NCBI RefSeq assembly: GCF_014109805.1
Contig: NZ_CP059400.1
Span: forward strand, 3,929,001-3,993,000
DNA: 64,000 nucleotides
Direction of reading: 5' to 3'
DNA from: Legionella sp. PC1000
GTDB lineage: Bacteria > Pseudomonadota > Gammaproteobacteria > Legionellales > Legionellaceae
Part shown: positions 9,634 through 18,440 of the stretch, one piece after another
Layout: the number at the start of each line of letters is the position of its first letter
Position numbering within the stretch: the stretch's first letter is position 1
The notes under the pieces: generated by a model
Seen by the model: the letters and a program-made list of their open reading frames with translations, nothing else
Database searches by the model: none
Told to the model about the DNA's origin: nothing
Position numbers and translations under genes: made by a program

Positions 9634-10518
9634 ATGCTTAGTAAAACGACCCAACTTAGTGAAGACCAACTCAAAGAACTAGAAGGATTAAAAGCTGCCT
9701 GTAAAAAGAAAGATGGCAGCGTACCTAATTTGTATACTCACTTGCTCATCCAAAAAAGAAATTTACCTACGGTCTTGATGTATCATGATAAACAAAAACT
9801 AGTCGGATTTTTAAGCGTCTTTTTCTTTTATGAGGATGCAGTTGAAGTGTCAGCGCTTGTTCATCCAGATTATCGCCGGAAAGGTATTGTCAAAAAAATG
9901 CTGCGCAATGTTTTACCCCTCGTGAAAGAGCAAGGCTATTTTAAATTGATTTTCTCTAGTCCGTACCTGTTGAACAGTAAATGGCTGCCTGAGCTTGGTT
10001 TTTCCTACATGCATAGTGAATACTATATGGAGCGGCATGATTTAACTCCTTTACTGGATCACCAAAAAAACCTGACCTACCGCACAGCAACAGAAAATGA
10101 TATTCCACTGCTTTGTGTTCTGGACGAGGCATGTTTCTTTAAAACGGAAACAGAATTACTTCCACGCTTTGAACACATATTGAGTGATAGAACATATCAA
10201 GTAATATTGGCATTTGAGGACAACCACCTTGTAGGAAAAGCACATATACGCTGGGAAAAAAATGGCGCAACACTTTCTGATATCGCCGTTTTGCCAATCC
10301 GACAAGGGAAGGGTCTGGGAACAGCTTTGATTTCATACTGTATAAATCTTGCATTAAGTGAAGGCAAACCCCACCTCAACCTTGATGTAGAAACACATAA
10401 TCAAAAAGCACTTAACCTATATACTCGGCTTGGTTTTCTAACTCAAAATTCGTGTGATTATTGGGAAATTGATTTCTACGAATTGCAAAAACGAGTTATC
10501 GCAAAAAAAAGACGTTAA
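9634..10518 (+). CDS. Tandem GNAT-family N-acetyltransferase
   Basis: The protein has two GNAT folds in 294 residues. The first holds an acetyl-CoA motif A VHPDYRRKGIVKKML (about 73-88) and the second VLPIRQGKGLGTALI (about 214-228), followed by LNLDVETHNQKALNLYTRLGF, a typical GNAT end. The duplicated layout is like that of mycothiol synthase MshD and several Legionella GNATs. In such proteins usually only one domain is active, and here the second keeps the better Q-x-x-G-x-G signature. Substrate unknown. No Shine-Dalgarno sequence is evident before ATG 9634. It follows the RMND1-type gene by 80 bp and may share its transcript. Confidence 0.85.
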   Translation: MLSKTTQLSEDQLKELEGLKAACKKKDGSVPNLYTHLLIQKRNLPTVLMYHDKQKLVGFLSVFFFYEDAVEVSALVHPDYRRKGIVKKMLRNVLPLVKEQGYFKLIFSSPYLLNSKWLPELGFSYMHSEYYMERHDLTPLLDHQKNLTYRTATENDIPLLCVLDEACFFKTETELLPRFEHILSDRTYQVILAFEDNHLVGKAHIRWEKNGATLSDIAVLPIRQGKGLGTALISYCINLALSEGKPHLNLDVETHNQKALNLYTRLGFLTQNSCDYWEIDFYELQKRVIAKKRR

Positions 10519-10669
10519 TTCATCCCGTGCTTATCCGGAACGAGTGTTGACTACCTAGTGAATTGTCAGTGAAGAAAAAGCTGGAATACTTAAATTTAAA
10601 AACTGGTGTTTTATATCGGCGGTTGTTAGGCAACTTTTTCCTGTAAAGTAGAACCTCTTCATATAGAGC

Positions 10670-10699
10670 TTGACAGAATTTAAACCCCACCTTTAGTAT
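10670..10699 (+). promoter_or_regulatory. Sigma-70 type promoter for the KAS II gene
   Basis: TTGACA at 10670-10675, an 18-bp spacer and TAGTAT at 10694-10699. The -35 is a full consensus match and the -10 matches five of six. It implies a leader of about 80 bases before the ATG at 10788. It is the only strong match in the 270-bp gap upstream of this gene, which also supports the gene being transcribed on its own. Confidence 0.6.
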
Positions 10700-10787
10700 T
10701 GTCCTTAAAAAGCTGGAACAACTATTTACAGCAAAATTGTTTTCAACTTACATAGAAAGTTTCATATTAAAAATAAAAAGGATCATG

Positions 10788-12017
10788 ATGAAAAAAAGGG
10801 TTGTTATAACCGGCATGGAAATAACCTCTTCCATAGGAACAGGCTTAGGCAAATTCTGGGAGGCTGCAAAACAGGGACAATGCGGAATAAAACGCATTCA
10901 AAACTATGATCCTTCTTCGTATCCCACACAAATAGCAGGCGAAATTACCGATTTTTCCCTGGAACATCTGCCCGAGTTTAATAAGAATAAACGCTATCCG
11001 CGAGTTGCTCAATTCGCCCTCTATTGCACACATCATGCAATAGAACAAGCCAAACTCACTCCCCATGAGCTCAGCAAAGCAGGGACTTTCATGGGAACTG
11101 GAATGGGAGGATACCCCGAATCAGAAGCAAGTTATAAATTCTTCTTCACTGAAAATTGGAAAAAAATGCAGGCCTTGACTGTGATCAAAGGAATGTCCAA
11201 TTCCATTGCAAATTTTATCGCCATCGCATTCGGCTTAAGCGGACCTAATTCAACTATTTCTAATGCATGTGTTTCATCAGCTGACGCGATAGGGACAGCC
11301 TACCAGCAAATCGCTAACGGCAGAATTTCCACGGCGATCTGCGGAGGTACAGAAGCACCACTTTGGGAATCAATGATGTCTGCGTGGTGTAAATTAAAGG
11401 TGATGTCCACTAATAATGCAAATCCAACAAAAGCCTGTCGCCCATTTGATCTAAATCGTGAGGGGATGGTAATGGCAGAGGGGGCTGGAGTTTTAATTCT
11501 TGAAGAACTAAATCAAGCGAGAGCACGAGGAGCTACTATTTTCGCAGAAATTATCGGTTTTGGTTCCAGCTGTGATGCATTTCATATTACCGCACCCTCT
11601 TCAGAAGGACAGCAACGCGCGATACAAGGAGCATTGGATGATGCAAAATTATCACCTCGAGATATTCAATATCTCAAAGCGCATGGAACTGGAACGCCAT
11701 TAAATGATATAGTCGAAACACAAACAATTAAATCACTATTTGGTGAAAGAGCCTATGAGCTCCCAATTACGGCACAAAAATCAATGATTGGACATGCAAT
11801 AGGTGCCTCTGGTGTAATGGAGGTCATTTCCACAACACTTAGTCTGCAACATGATTTGTTATTACCTACAATAAACTTAGAAACTCCAGATCCTGCCTGT
11901 GATTTGGATTATGTAGCGAACGAAGCACGTAAAAAGACCATTGATATTGTATTGTCCAATCATTTCGCTTTCGGAGGCGCTAACGTTGCTTTGATCTTAC
12001 GCAGATACATAAGATAA
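10788..12017 (+). CDS. Beta-ketoacyl-ACP synthase II (FabF-like), stand-alone
   Basis: This 409-residue enzyme would condense malonyl-ACP with an acyl chain. The KAS II triad is intact: Cys161 in SNACVSSAD, His299 in KAHGTGTPLND and His335 in MIGHAIGASG, with the C-terminal FAFGGANVAL loop. It sits far from acpP/fabD/fabG genes and has its own promoter, so it is more likely an accessory condensing enzyme (special lipid or secondary metabolite) than the main FabF; this is inference. An upstream in-frame ATG at 10737 exists, but AAAGGA lies five bases before ATG 10788, which also gives the normal family N-terminus MKKRVVITG. Compared with typical FabF the N-terminal motif reads GMEITSSIG in place of GxGxVSPxG. 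Confidence 0.9.
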   Translation: MKKRVVITGMEITSSIGTGLGKFWEAAKQGQCGIKRIQNYDPSSYPTQIAGEITDFSLEHLPEFNKNKRYPRVAQFALYCTHHAIEQAKLTPHELSKAGTFMGTGMGGYPESEASYKFFFTENWKKMQALTVIKGMSNSIANFIAIAFGLSGPNSTISNACVSSADAIGTAYQQIANGRISTAICGGTEAPLWESMMSAWCKLKVMSTNNANPTKACRPFDLNREGMVMAEGAGVLILEELNQARARGATIFAEIIGFGSSCDAFHITAPSSEGQQRAIQGALDDAKLSPRDIQYLKAHGTGTPLNDIVETQTIKSLFGERAYELPITAQKSMIGHAIGASGVMEVISTTLSLQHDLLLPTINLETPDPACDLDYVANEARKKTIDIVLSNHFAFGGANVALILRRYIR

Positions 12018-12029
12018 AAAATAATGGAT

Positions 12030-12048
12030 CCCGCGGACAAGCCGCGGG
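12030..12048. repeat. Short palindromic repeat (CCCGCGG-ACAAG-CCGCGGG)
   Basis: A perfect 7-bp stem with a 5-nt loop, 12 bases after the KAS II stop codon. The motif GGATCCCGCGGACAAG recurs at about 41966-41981, on the opposite strand at about 57027-57043, and at about 57061-57076; degenerate forms lie around 29790-29860. It could slow RNA decay or transcription, but no T-tract follows. Confidence 0.6.
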
Positions 12049-12077
12049 GCTATGAAGTAAACCACACCCAGGCTGTT

Positions 12078-12827
12078 TTAAAACATATAGCTTAAGCTAA
12101 ACAAAGCGCCAACAGTATATATATGGGGGGTTCCTGGACCTTTGCTCAATGTAAGGTTATCGTCCCCCAAATGATGTTTCCCCCAATCTGCAAATTCAGC
12201 TCCTACACCTACCTGCCAATTCGGGGTGAGCATTTTTTGCACTCCAAACCCAAGAGTATACGAGAAAGCAACCGTACTCACCGTTTCAAACCAGAATGCT
12301 GGAAAAAGGACAGGATCGATTGTCGAAGGAACCCAGTTATGAGCATGGTTCCAACCTACACCAAAACTACCACTTAAATAAGGTTGGAGAGTTTGAAAGC
12401 CACAGGCAATAAGCTTTCCTTTAAGCTCTGCGCGCACATGGCTCACGCTATAATAGTATGTATATACATCAGGGAGGCCATTTACATTAATTGTGCCTGA
12501 AAAATTGACGTCACTCGCTGCTGCAACCCCAAGTCCAAACTGGGCGATAAAATTGCTTGCGCCAATAAAATGCTGTAACCCGAAAAATAATTCACCAGTA
12601 CCTAACCAATCAGATTTCGAATCAGCAAGGTACAGGTTGTACTGTGGCGGCGGAAAAGGATAGAGATATTGATCACTCCCTGGATGAGACCACGCAGGTC
12701 CTCCGCTTACAGTAATAATTGAGGACCAAACCCGAGGTAAAAGAGGAGCGAACGGGTCATCGCCAGCGTATACTTTTACTGTAAACAGTCCGCAAAACCC
12801 TAAGGCTACGATTATTTTTTTCAACAT
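12078..12827 (-). CDS. Outer-membrane beta-barrel protein
   Basis: A 249-residue protein with a signal peptide (MLKKIIVALGFCGLFTVKVYA). The mature part has alternating aromatic/hydrophobic strands such as GELFFGLQHFIG, NFIAQFGLGVAA, YLSGSFGVGWNHA, FSYTLGFGVQKML and WQVGVGAEFADWG. It ends in SLSYMF, the C-terminal Phe pattern recognised by the BAM machinery. The size fits an eight-stranded OmpW/OmpA-like barrel, a type much expanded in Legionella. Function (porin, adhesin or lipid channel) cannot be read. AAGGGA precedes the ATG by about ten bases. Confidence 0.85.
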   Translation of the reverse strand: MLKKIIVALGFCGLFTVKVYAGDDPFAPLLPRVWSSIITVSGGPAWSHPGSDQYLYPFPPPQYNLYLADSKSDWLGTGELFFGLQHFIGASNFIAQFGLGVAAASDVNFSGTINVNGLPDVYTYYYSVSHVRAELKGKLIACGFQTLQPYLSGSFGVGWNHAHNWVPSTIDPVLFPAFWFETVSTVAFSYTLGFGVQKMLTPNWQVGVGAEFADWGKHHLGDDNLTLSKGPGTPHIYTVGALFSLSYMF

Positions 12828-13028
12828 ACCTATCCCTTTGATTTTTAATCATGAAATCCAAAGTACTCAGGCTAATTTTATACCGTATTTGGGCTTACTT
12901 TTCTATACTTCATTTTTCAATGGCGGCAAACTGAGTTTTGAGATCCGGTCTTTTCCTTCCGGATTAGGAGCAGAGATCCATTACCCCTCCTCATCATAAA
13001 GGTTAGGATAATGGGTTTTGATTCCAGC

Positions 13029-13838
13029 TTATTTCGTAACTCCAGTTTGAAATGTTGTATCAATCGCTGCGTGATCGGAAGGATTTCCTTGTGCTTGCGT
13101 GTAAAGTAAGGCATTTTTCAATGTTGCCTGGCGAAAATAAACAAAATCGATCACAGAATTTCCAAAGGTTGGTCCTATGAATGTTCCCTGTTCTTTAACA
13201 GCAACAAGACCATAATTAACAAAAGTTGACTCCATGATTTGAGCCTGATTTAAATTATCCTGCAAATTATTAAAATCACCCGTAACAAATGTCGGAATCT
13301 TTGCTGCTGCAGAGTAATTTTCAAGGAACTCACTTATTGTTCGCGCATCTTGATTATGGGCAGTCATCTGCCCGCCGACACAATCAGCGTGCCCACCCCA
13401 GGCAATACAAAGATGGGTTGTAGCAATTGCTACAACCTCCCCGCTTTTTAAGTTTTTAAATTGAGAAAATACAGCGAGCCTTTGCCCTCCCCCATCAGAA
13501 ACCATAGGTATCGTTTGGGCGTTTTTTACCATCGCCCAACGAGACCTGTCATAAAAAATAGAAGCATCTTCTTTGTTTCCAGCCAATGTATATTTTGAAT
13601 CAAGCTTATAAATACTATCCATCAAGGAGTAATCATTTTCTTGAGTAGTAATAAAATCAAAATTATGCACATTAATATAAGAGGTCATCCGGGTAATTGG
13701 CGGAGGATTCTTTTTTTTATCCATAGTAGACCAAGAAAATAAGTTGGCTTGCAAGATATGCACCATCGTTGCATTAGCCTTTGTAATAAACAATAAACTG
13801 AATAAGACACTTGAAAGGGCGAATCGTAAAAAGCGCAT
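13029..13838 (-). CDS. Secreted endonuclease/exonuclease/phosphatase (EEP) family protein
   Basis: About 269 residues with a signal peptide (RFLRFALSSVLFSLLFITKANA). The EEP core is recognisable: ILQANLFSW, TTQEND (metal-binding Glu), ATTHLCIAW, VTGDFNNLQDN (Asp/Asn pair), IDFVYF and the final SDHAAI with its catalytic Asp-His. Family members are Mg-dependent phosphodiesterases such as DNase I, sphingomyelinases and inositol phosphatases; which of these applies is open. Export suggests an extracellular nuclease or a host-lipid or phosphoinositide enzyme. The start is placed at ATG 13838, preceded by GGGAG at five bases; an upstream TTG at 13850 is less likely. Confidence 0.85.
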   Translation of the reverse strand: MRFLRFALSSVLFSLLFITKANATMVHILQANLFSWSTMDKKKNPPPITRMTSYINVHNFDFITTQENDYSLMDSIYKLDSKYTLAGNKEDASIFYDRSRWAMVKNAQTIPMVSDGGGQRLAVFSQFKNLKSGEVVAIATTHLCIAWGGHADCVGGQMTAHNQDARTISEFLENYSAAAKIPTFVTGDFNNLQDNLNQAQIMESTFVNYGLVAVKEQGTFIGPTFGNSVIDFVYFRQATLKNALLYTQAQGNPSDHAAIDTTFQTGVTK

Positions 13839-13995
13839 AGTGACTCCCAAAACAGTACTCTAAAAACAGAGCACCTAAGGCGAACACTTTACCATACAGG
13901 GCACAACAGAATCATTTTGATTAATATCTTTTCAATAAATTAGCAAATAAATTGATGAATCATCCTGCTTCAATTGCGCCTGACACATCTTCCCG

Positions 13996-14835
13996 CTAAT
14001 AGCTGCTTTGCTCTGGAACCACACACTCAGAGTTTTTGGTTGGAACTAATGAGATACTGCTTTTACAATCTTTTGCATAAAATCTTTGTTGATACAATCT
14101 AAGATTCATAAATTTCCCTTCTTCATTTTGATCAGAATACACCCAAAGATTTGTTCTCAGAGGCTCTAAAGAAATCGAATCTAAATCTGGGACTGTATTA
14201 GGAAAATATTTAAGTAATGGAATAAAATCTTTAAATGAAACTTCTGACTCTGGCGGCTTAAGCCAACCCATCAATTTATCATAGTCTTCTTTTGTAGGGT
14301 TCAAGCCTTGCTTATCCCAAGCAATAACGACCGAATATTGAGCTGAGTTCCCGTTATAGTCAAATAACTGCTCCTTCGCTTCAGCAGTCCATTGAAAGCT
14401 GCTCCAATATTGGCTTTCACCATTATCAGTAAGAATGGGGAGGCTTAGGGTTTTACTCAATTTCTCTACAGTTTTATAAGGATTTGGACTCGGATTAGGA
14501 TTGGGATTTCGTGGAACTATATCGCCGCCTTTATTACTAATACTTATGATTTTACCGATGGGACATACACAAGCGTGGCTTTTGTCTTTACCTATACGGT
14601 GGGTACCACCCCATATGTAATTTTTAAATAGCATGACATATAATTCAGCATGCCTAATTCCTTCAGCAGTCAACGCATGCTCTCCGGACTGCGTATCTTC
14701 GGCATGGCGAATAATGAATACGACGGGCATACATCCATTGGCATTTCTAAAAGCCCCTTGAGGACTACAGGCAGAGTCCGACGCCCAAACATCCACAGAG
14801 ATTAGCCCCAAAAAAAGAACCCACATAAATCGCAT
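13996..14835 (-). CDS. Exported histidine phosphatase superfamily protein, divergent
   Basis: The protein has a signal peptide (MRFMWVLFLGLISVDVWA). VVFIIRHAED (Arg43, His44) matches the RHG phosphatase signature and is followed by HALTAEGIRHAELY, the usual helix. RHG is RHA here, which is common in distant members. The second catalytic His normally found late in the chain is not obvious. The insert PRNPNPNPSPNPYK near 108-121 is a low-complexity linker. Six cysteines suggest disulfides. Activity is therefore possible but not assured. It lies between two other exported proteins and is divergent from the M4 protease. Confidence 0.72.
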   Translation of the reverse strand: MRFMWVLFLGLISVDVWASDSACSPQGAFRNANGCMPVVFIIRHAEDTQSGEHALTAEGIRHAELYVMLFKNYIWGGTHRIGKDKSHACVCPIGKIISISNKGGDIVPRNPNPNPSPNPYKTVEKLSKTLSLPILTDNGESQYWSSFQWTAEAKEQLFDYNGNSAQYSVVIAWDKQGLNPTKEDYDKLMGWLKPPESEVSFKDFIPLLKYFPNTVPDLDSISLEPLRTNLWVYSDQNEEGKFMNLRLYQQRFYAKDCKSSISLVPTKNSECVVPEQSSY

Positions 14836-15031
14836 ATTTGCTAACCAGTTTCAGTCTTTTAAGTAGTTTAGCAAATAATCAATGTTTTTGTTCCTGAGAA
14901 ATTCTTAACACCCCCCAGATTTTTTAGGATATTCGATTTTTGCGTTATAAACATTCCTTATTATAAAGGCATCCCAACCTGTAACAAATGTCAGGTTTTC
15001 CGGGTATTAATGACAAACTATTATGTTTTTA

Positions 15032-15046
15032 GGGGCTTTTAGCCCC
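15032..15046 (+). promoter_or_regulatory. Leader hairpin ahead of the M4 protease gene
   Basis: GGGGC-TTTTA-GCCCC forms a perfect 5-bp stem and ends 13 bases before the Shine-Dalgarno AAGGAG (15060-15065). A weak promoter-like pair (TTGCGT 14940-14945, 16 bp, TATAAA 14962-14967) would put it in the 5' leader. It may stabilise the mRNA or help set translation, but no regulator can be named. Confidence 0.4.
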
Positions 15047-15070
15047 TGACAATAAACATAAGGAGATGTT

Positions 15071-16936
15071 ATGGGTAAATTTAAATTATATTCATTTTTT
15101 TCATGCGCTTTTATTTTTTCGATAGCCACTCATGCCGCAACAACGATCTATATCGATGATAACAACATGAATAACTATTTAACGGTTGGCAAGAATGCAC
15201 TTATTGGTAAGAACAATGATTATCAGTTCAAATTGTCGAATAAAGTGGCGTTACCTAATGGAGTGATTAAAAAGAAATATAATTTATATTACAAAGACAT
15301 CCCCGTATTTAACTCAGTCTTAACGAGTTCGGAAATAAATGACAATGAAATGGCGTGGTATGGCCAAATGATGATTGATATTGAGGGCGATATTGTCAAC
15401 ATGGCTCCCGCTATTGATGAAAAAACTGTACTAAATATCACTAAGGGTAAAATCCAACTGAAAGAAAATGATTTAATCAAGAATGAGAAAATTCAACTTT
15501 ATGTACGCATAAATGATAACAATAAAGCTGAATTGATCTACTTGGTTTCTTTTAATGTAGAGGGATATAAAGTGCAACGTCCTTACTATATAGTGGATGT
15601 GCATACAGGCGACCTAATTAGTTCTTGGGATGGCCTGACAACACGGGATGCTGAGGGACCTGGCGGAAATCAGAAAGTTGGGAGCTATTACTATGGACGA
15701 GATTTTGGTTTTCTTAACGTTTCGGATAACTGCCAGATGACCAATGCTGATGTGGATACCTATGATATGCAAAATCAGAGAAATGGAGGCACTCTATATC
15801 GTTTTGCCTGTCCTGTTAATAGCAGTGACAGACCGGTTAATAATGCTCGGCCTGTGAATGGGGCTTATTCACCACTTAACGACGCCCATTATTTTGCCAG
15901 CATGGTTCTTAGCATGTATCGAAATTGGTTTTCAATAAATCCACTCAAGTCAAAATTTAAAGTGCGCGTCCATTTTGGAACAAACTATGAAGGCGCTTTT
16001 TGGGATGGCCAACAGATGACTTTTGGTGACGGCGGCAACAACTTATATCCGTTGACTGCTCTTGATGTAATGGGCCACGAGGTAAGCCATGGAGTCACTG
16101 AGTTTAATTCCGGTCTTGTTTATAGGGGGCAATCTGGAGGAATTAATGAGGCGTTCTCAGATATGGCAGGGGAAGCAGCTGAAAATTATATGAATAGGCA
16201 AATTGGAAAAGAGAATGATTGGTTAGGGGGTGCAGCTATTATGAAAAACCAAGCCGCCATGCGTTATTTTATAAATCCCACCCTGGATGGCGCATCCATA
16301 GACAATGCTAAAGATTATAATGACTCTATGGATGTACATCATACTTCGGGAGTATTTAATAAAGCGTTTTATACTTTATCTACGACCCCGAACTGGGATA
16401 TAAGAAAAGCATTCAGCGCATTTTTACTTGCGAATCAAGTATATTGGCAACCCGAAGCAACGTTTAACAGTGCCGCATGTGGCGTAGCTAGGGCAGCTGC
16501 AGATCTTGGATATGAAGTGAATGATGTCCTCGCCAGCTTTAAAGGAGTGGGGGTTAATGCAAATTGTAATGTAACTGATCCAGAATCAGATGATGAAGTA
16601 GAAATATCCAATGGTACGATAATAAATAACATCAAAATAAACGCTGGCGATGCGCATCGCTACTTGCTCGAAGTGCCCGTACTCAATAGGTATCCTTACA
16701 GCTACGATATGCTTTCCATACACGTATATAACAGCGAAAATAACGCAAAAAATAATGTGCAGTTATATGTTCGTTATGAAAATGGAAGCTTGAAAAAAAT
16801 TGATCAAGTAAAAAAACTTGCTGGGAATGAATTTTTCAATATTAAAAAGCCAGCCGCTGGAAATTATCATATTTTAATTAAAGGGGTCGCTCCGGATACA
16901 GTAAATTTGAACGCTTTTTATGGTAATTTTCAGTAA
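15071..16936 (+). CDS. Secreted M4 (thermolysin/ProA-type) zinc metalloprotease with C-terminal PPC-like domain
   Basis: A 621-residue preproprotein: signal peptide (to about residue 22), FTP/PepSY-like propeptide (about 30-190), then catalytic domain. Zinc ligands are His336 and His340 in GHEVSHGVTEF, with base Glu337; the third ligand is Glu360 in GGINEAFSD. His424 in DVHHTSGVFNKAFY is the transition-state His. After a linker, residues about 512-615 form a pre-peptidase C-terminal-like beta domain (NNIKINAGDAHRYLL, AAGNYHILIKG) often removed during maturation. Legionella ProA/Msp is about 540 residues, so this copy is longer by that extra domain and is likely a paralog. AAGGAG precedes the ATG. 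A LuxR-type gene follows. Confidence 0.93.
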   Translation: MGKFKLYSFFSCAFIFSIATHAATTIYIDDNNMNNYLTVGKNALIGKNNDYQFKLSNKVALPNGVIKKKYNLYYKDIPVFNSVLTSSEINDNEMAWYGQMMIDIEGDIVNMAPAIDEKTVLNITKGKIQLKENDLIKNEKIQLYVRINDNNKAELIYLVSFNVEGYKVQRPYYIVDVHTGDLISSWDGLTTRDAEGPGGNQKVGSYYYGRDFGFLNVSDNCQMTNADVDTYDMQNQRNGGTLYRFACPVNSSDRPVNNARPVNGAYSPLNDAHYFASMVLSMYRNWFSINPLKSKFKVRVHFGTNYEGAFWDGQQMTFGDGGNNLYPLTALDVMGHEVSHGVTEFNSGLVYRGQSGGINEAFSDMAGEAAENYMNRQIGKENDWLGGAAIMKNQAAMRYFINPTLDGASIDNAKDYNDSMDVHHTSGVFNKAFYTLSTTPNWDIRKAFSAFLLANQVYWQPEATFNSAACGVARAAADLGYEVNDVLASFKGVGVNANCNVTDPESDDEVEISNGTIINNIKINAGDAHRYLLEVPVLNRYPYSYDMLSIHVYNSENNAKNNVQLYVRYENGSLKKIDQVKKLAGNEFFNIKKPAAGNYHILIKGVAPDTVNLNAFYGNFQ

Positions 16937-17244
16937 AGTTTATAACGCACTGTTTTGATTTTAATGCTTCTTCACGAATATTCAAATGGAGGATTGGTTG
17001 TAGGTGGCCAATCCTTATGTGAATCATCAATTCGCCATGTTTTTTCTAAAAGTATCGGGTCGAAGCATTAAAACGGATAGATTGATTCAAGAAGTTCAAA
17101 AATTAAAATCTATAGCATCGAGGTTTTCACAGTTTTATTGACCGTTTGTAACTACCCGATTCTTTTGAATAATAAAATATCACCCACTCAAAAACTTGTT
17201 TGCAGAAGTTTTCGAAGGGCTTACTTTTCAATTAAGGATTAGTG
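16937..17244. other. 308-bp intergenic region between M4 protease and LuxR gene
   Basis: Contains one hairpin, GGATTGG at 16991-16997 paired with CCAATCC at 17008-17014, 55 bases after the protease stop and without a T-run. It is otherwise AT-rich with no coding frame. The promoter of the LuxR gene should be here, but no strong consensus pair is visible. Confidence 0.45.
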
Positions 17245-17958
17245 ATGCAGGCAATAAAAACACGCATGGCAGAAGTAAAGACCATAGAAGAGTTAAATTC
17301 TCTATTAAAAAATTATTTTGCAAGCATTAATATAAAGAGTCTGGCGTTCACCTATTACAATCAGCATACAAAGACTGGCAGCAAATTAGTTTATGAGTGG
17401 GCAACAACGTCGCTAGAATGTTGGCATAATTATTATTTGCAAGAAGGTTATGCAGACATAGACAGGACGCTTGAATCTACAGAGCAATCACTTTTACCTG
17501 TTTTTTGGGATGTTAAAGAACAATTGCGTTTAGCAAAAAATAAAAGGGGGCGGCGTTTTAAGCAAGAGTCTATCAATTTTGGTCTTGATAAGGGATTATG
17601 CATTCCTTTACATGGACCCAAAGGAGAGTTCGTAATTCTGGTTCTGCATCAACGTGTCAATGAAAACGGATTGCAGCATTGGGAAAAGCATATAGATTCC
17701 TGGTTCGGCATCCTACATACTTATTTTCATTTCTTAAGGTTGCTGCTAGGGGCAAAAATTATAGGGGAAATTCCGCTCACAAAGCGAGAGCAAGAATGCT
17801 TGCGATTGACTGCCGAAGGATTTCGCTTGGAAATGATAGCAAAATCACTGAAAATTAGTAAACGTACGGTCAATTTTCATTTACAAAATGCTAATAAAAA
17901 ATTGGGGGTAGCAAATAAATATCTAGCTATTATGGCTTTATGGAGCAACTCAAACTAA
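17245..17958 (+). CDS. Solo LuxR-family transcription regulator
   Basis: A 237-residue protein with an N-terminal autoinducer-binding-like domain (about 10-160; YNQHTKTGSKLVYEW, WHNYYLQEGYADIDRT, FGLDKGLCIPLHGPKGEF) and a C-terminal GerE/LuxR HTH (about 177-230; LTKREQECLRLTAEGFRLEMIA, ISKRTVNFHLQNANKKLGV). No luxI-type synthase is nearby, so it is a solo regulator that may sense a foreign or host signal. ATG 17245 with AAGGA six bases upstream is preferred over the GTG at 17242. Its place just after the metalloprotease suggests, but does not show, control of that exoenzyme. Confidence 0.87.
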   Translation: MQAIKTRMAEVKTIEELNSLLKNYFASINIKSLAFTYYNQHTKTGSKLVYEWATTSLECWHNYYLQEGYADIDRTLESTEQSLLPVFWDVKEQLRLAKNKRGRRFKQESINFGLDKGLCIPLHGPKGEFVILVLHQRVNENGLQHWEKHIDSWFGILHTYFHFLRLLLGAKIIGEIPLTKREQECLRLTAEGFRLEMIAKSLKISKRTVNFHLQNANKKLGVANKYLAIMALWSNSN

Positions 17959-18042
17959 CCAAAAAGAAAGCGAATAGATATTGCGGACTTTCAAATCTTC
18001 GCTTCATAAATTCCACTCATTTTACTATTTTTTAGTATCAGT

Positions 18043-18379
18043 ATGGCAAAAATAGCTATATTAATGGGTATACTTGATTTTCAAAAAGATAAAGAACCTG
18101 AAAAAATTTTGGAACAGCCCATTTATATAAAACGCGAATTCAAGAGCTACTAGAACGTGTTGAACAGGGATACCAAGACATTTCCAGAAAGGCGAGCACT
18201 GAAATGCAAACACTTAATGAACTCATCATCCCTCAAGTTGATGAAATAATTTTTTTTTGCTTTTAGGACATTATGAAGCAATTCAAATATGTATAAATAA
18301 AGCGCAGTTTAGCATGCATCGCAATGGAGTGATTAATCGTCTTTTTCGAGCTTTCCAGGCAAAAAATCAAGTCGCCTAA
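18043..18379 (+). pseudogene. Frameshifted remnant of a protein of about 112 aa
   Basis: Three reading-frame pieces join into one sensible protein if one base is added at each of two homopolymers: the A run near 18102 (frame change from PEK to NFGTAHLYKTRIQELLE) and the T9 run at 18250-18258 (restoring IIFFLLLGHYEAIQICINK). The reconstructed product starts MAKIAILMG at ATG 18043 and ends RAFQAKNQVA at TAA 18377-18379. It has a helical, charged middle (RVEQGYQDISRKASTEMQ). Not recognised. Both breaks lie in homopolymers, so true decay, phase variation or a sequencing error are all possible. Confidence 0.6.
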
Positions 18380-18440
18380 AACATAGCTTTGGAGGTTTCT
18401 TGGGTATATAATCAGCTATTTTATAAAAAAAGGCCAATAA

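Noticed and set aside
12917..13114. Minus-strand frame of 65 codons after the EEP gene
   Set aside because: It overlaps the EEP coding end in another frame and its composition looks like a shadow; no start signal was found.
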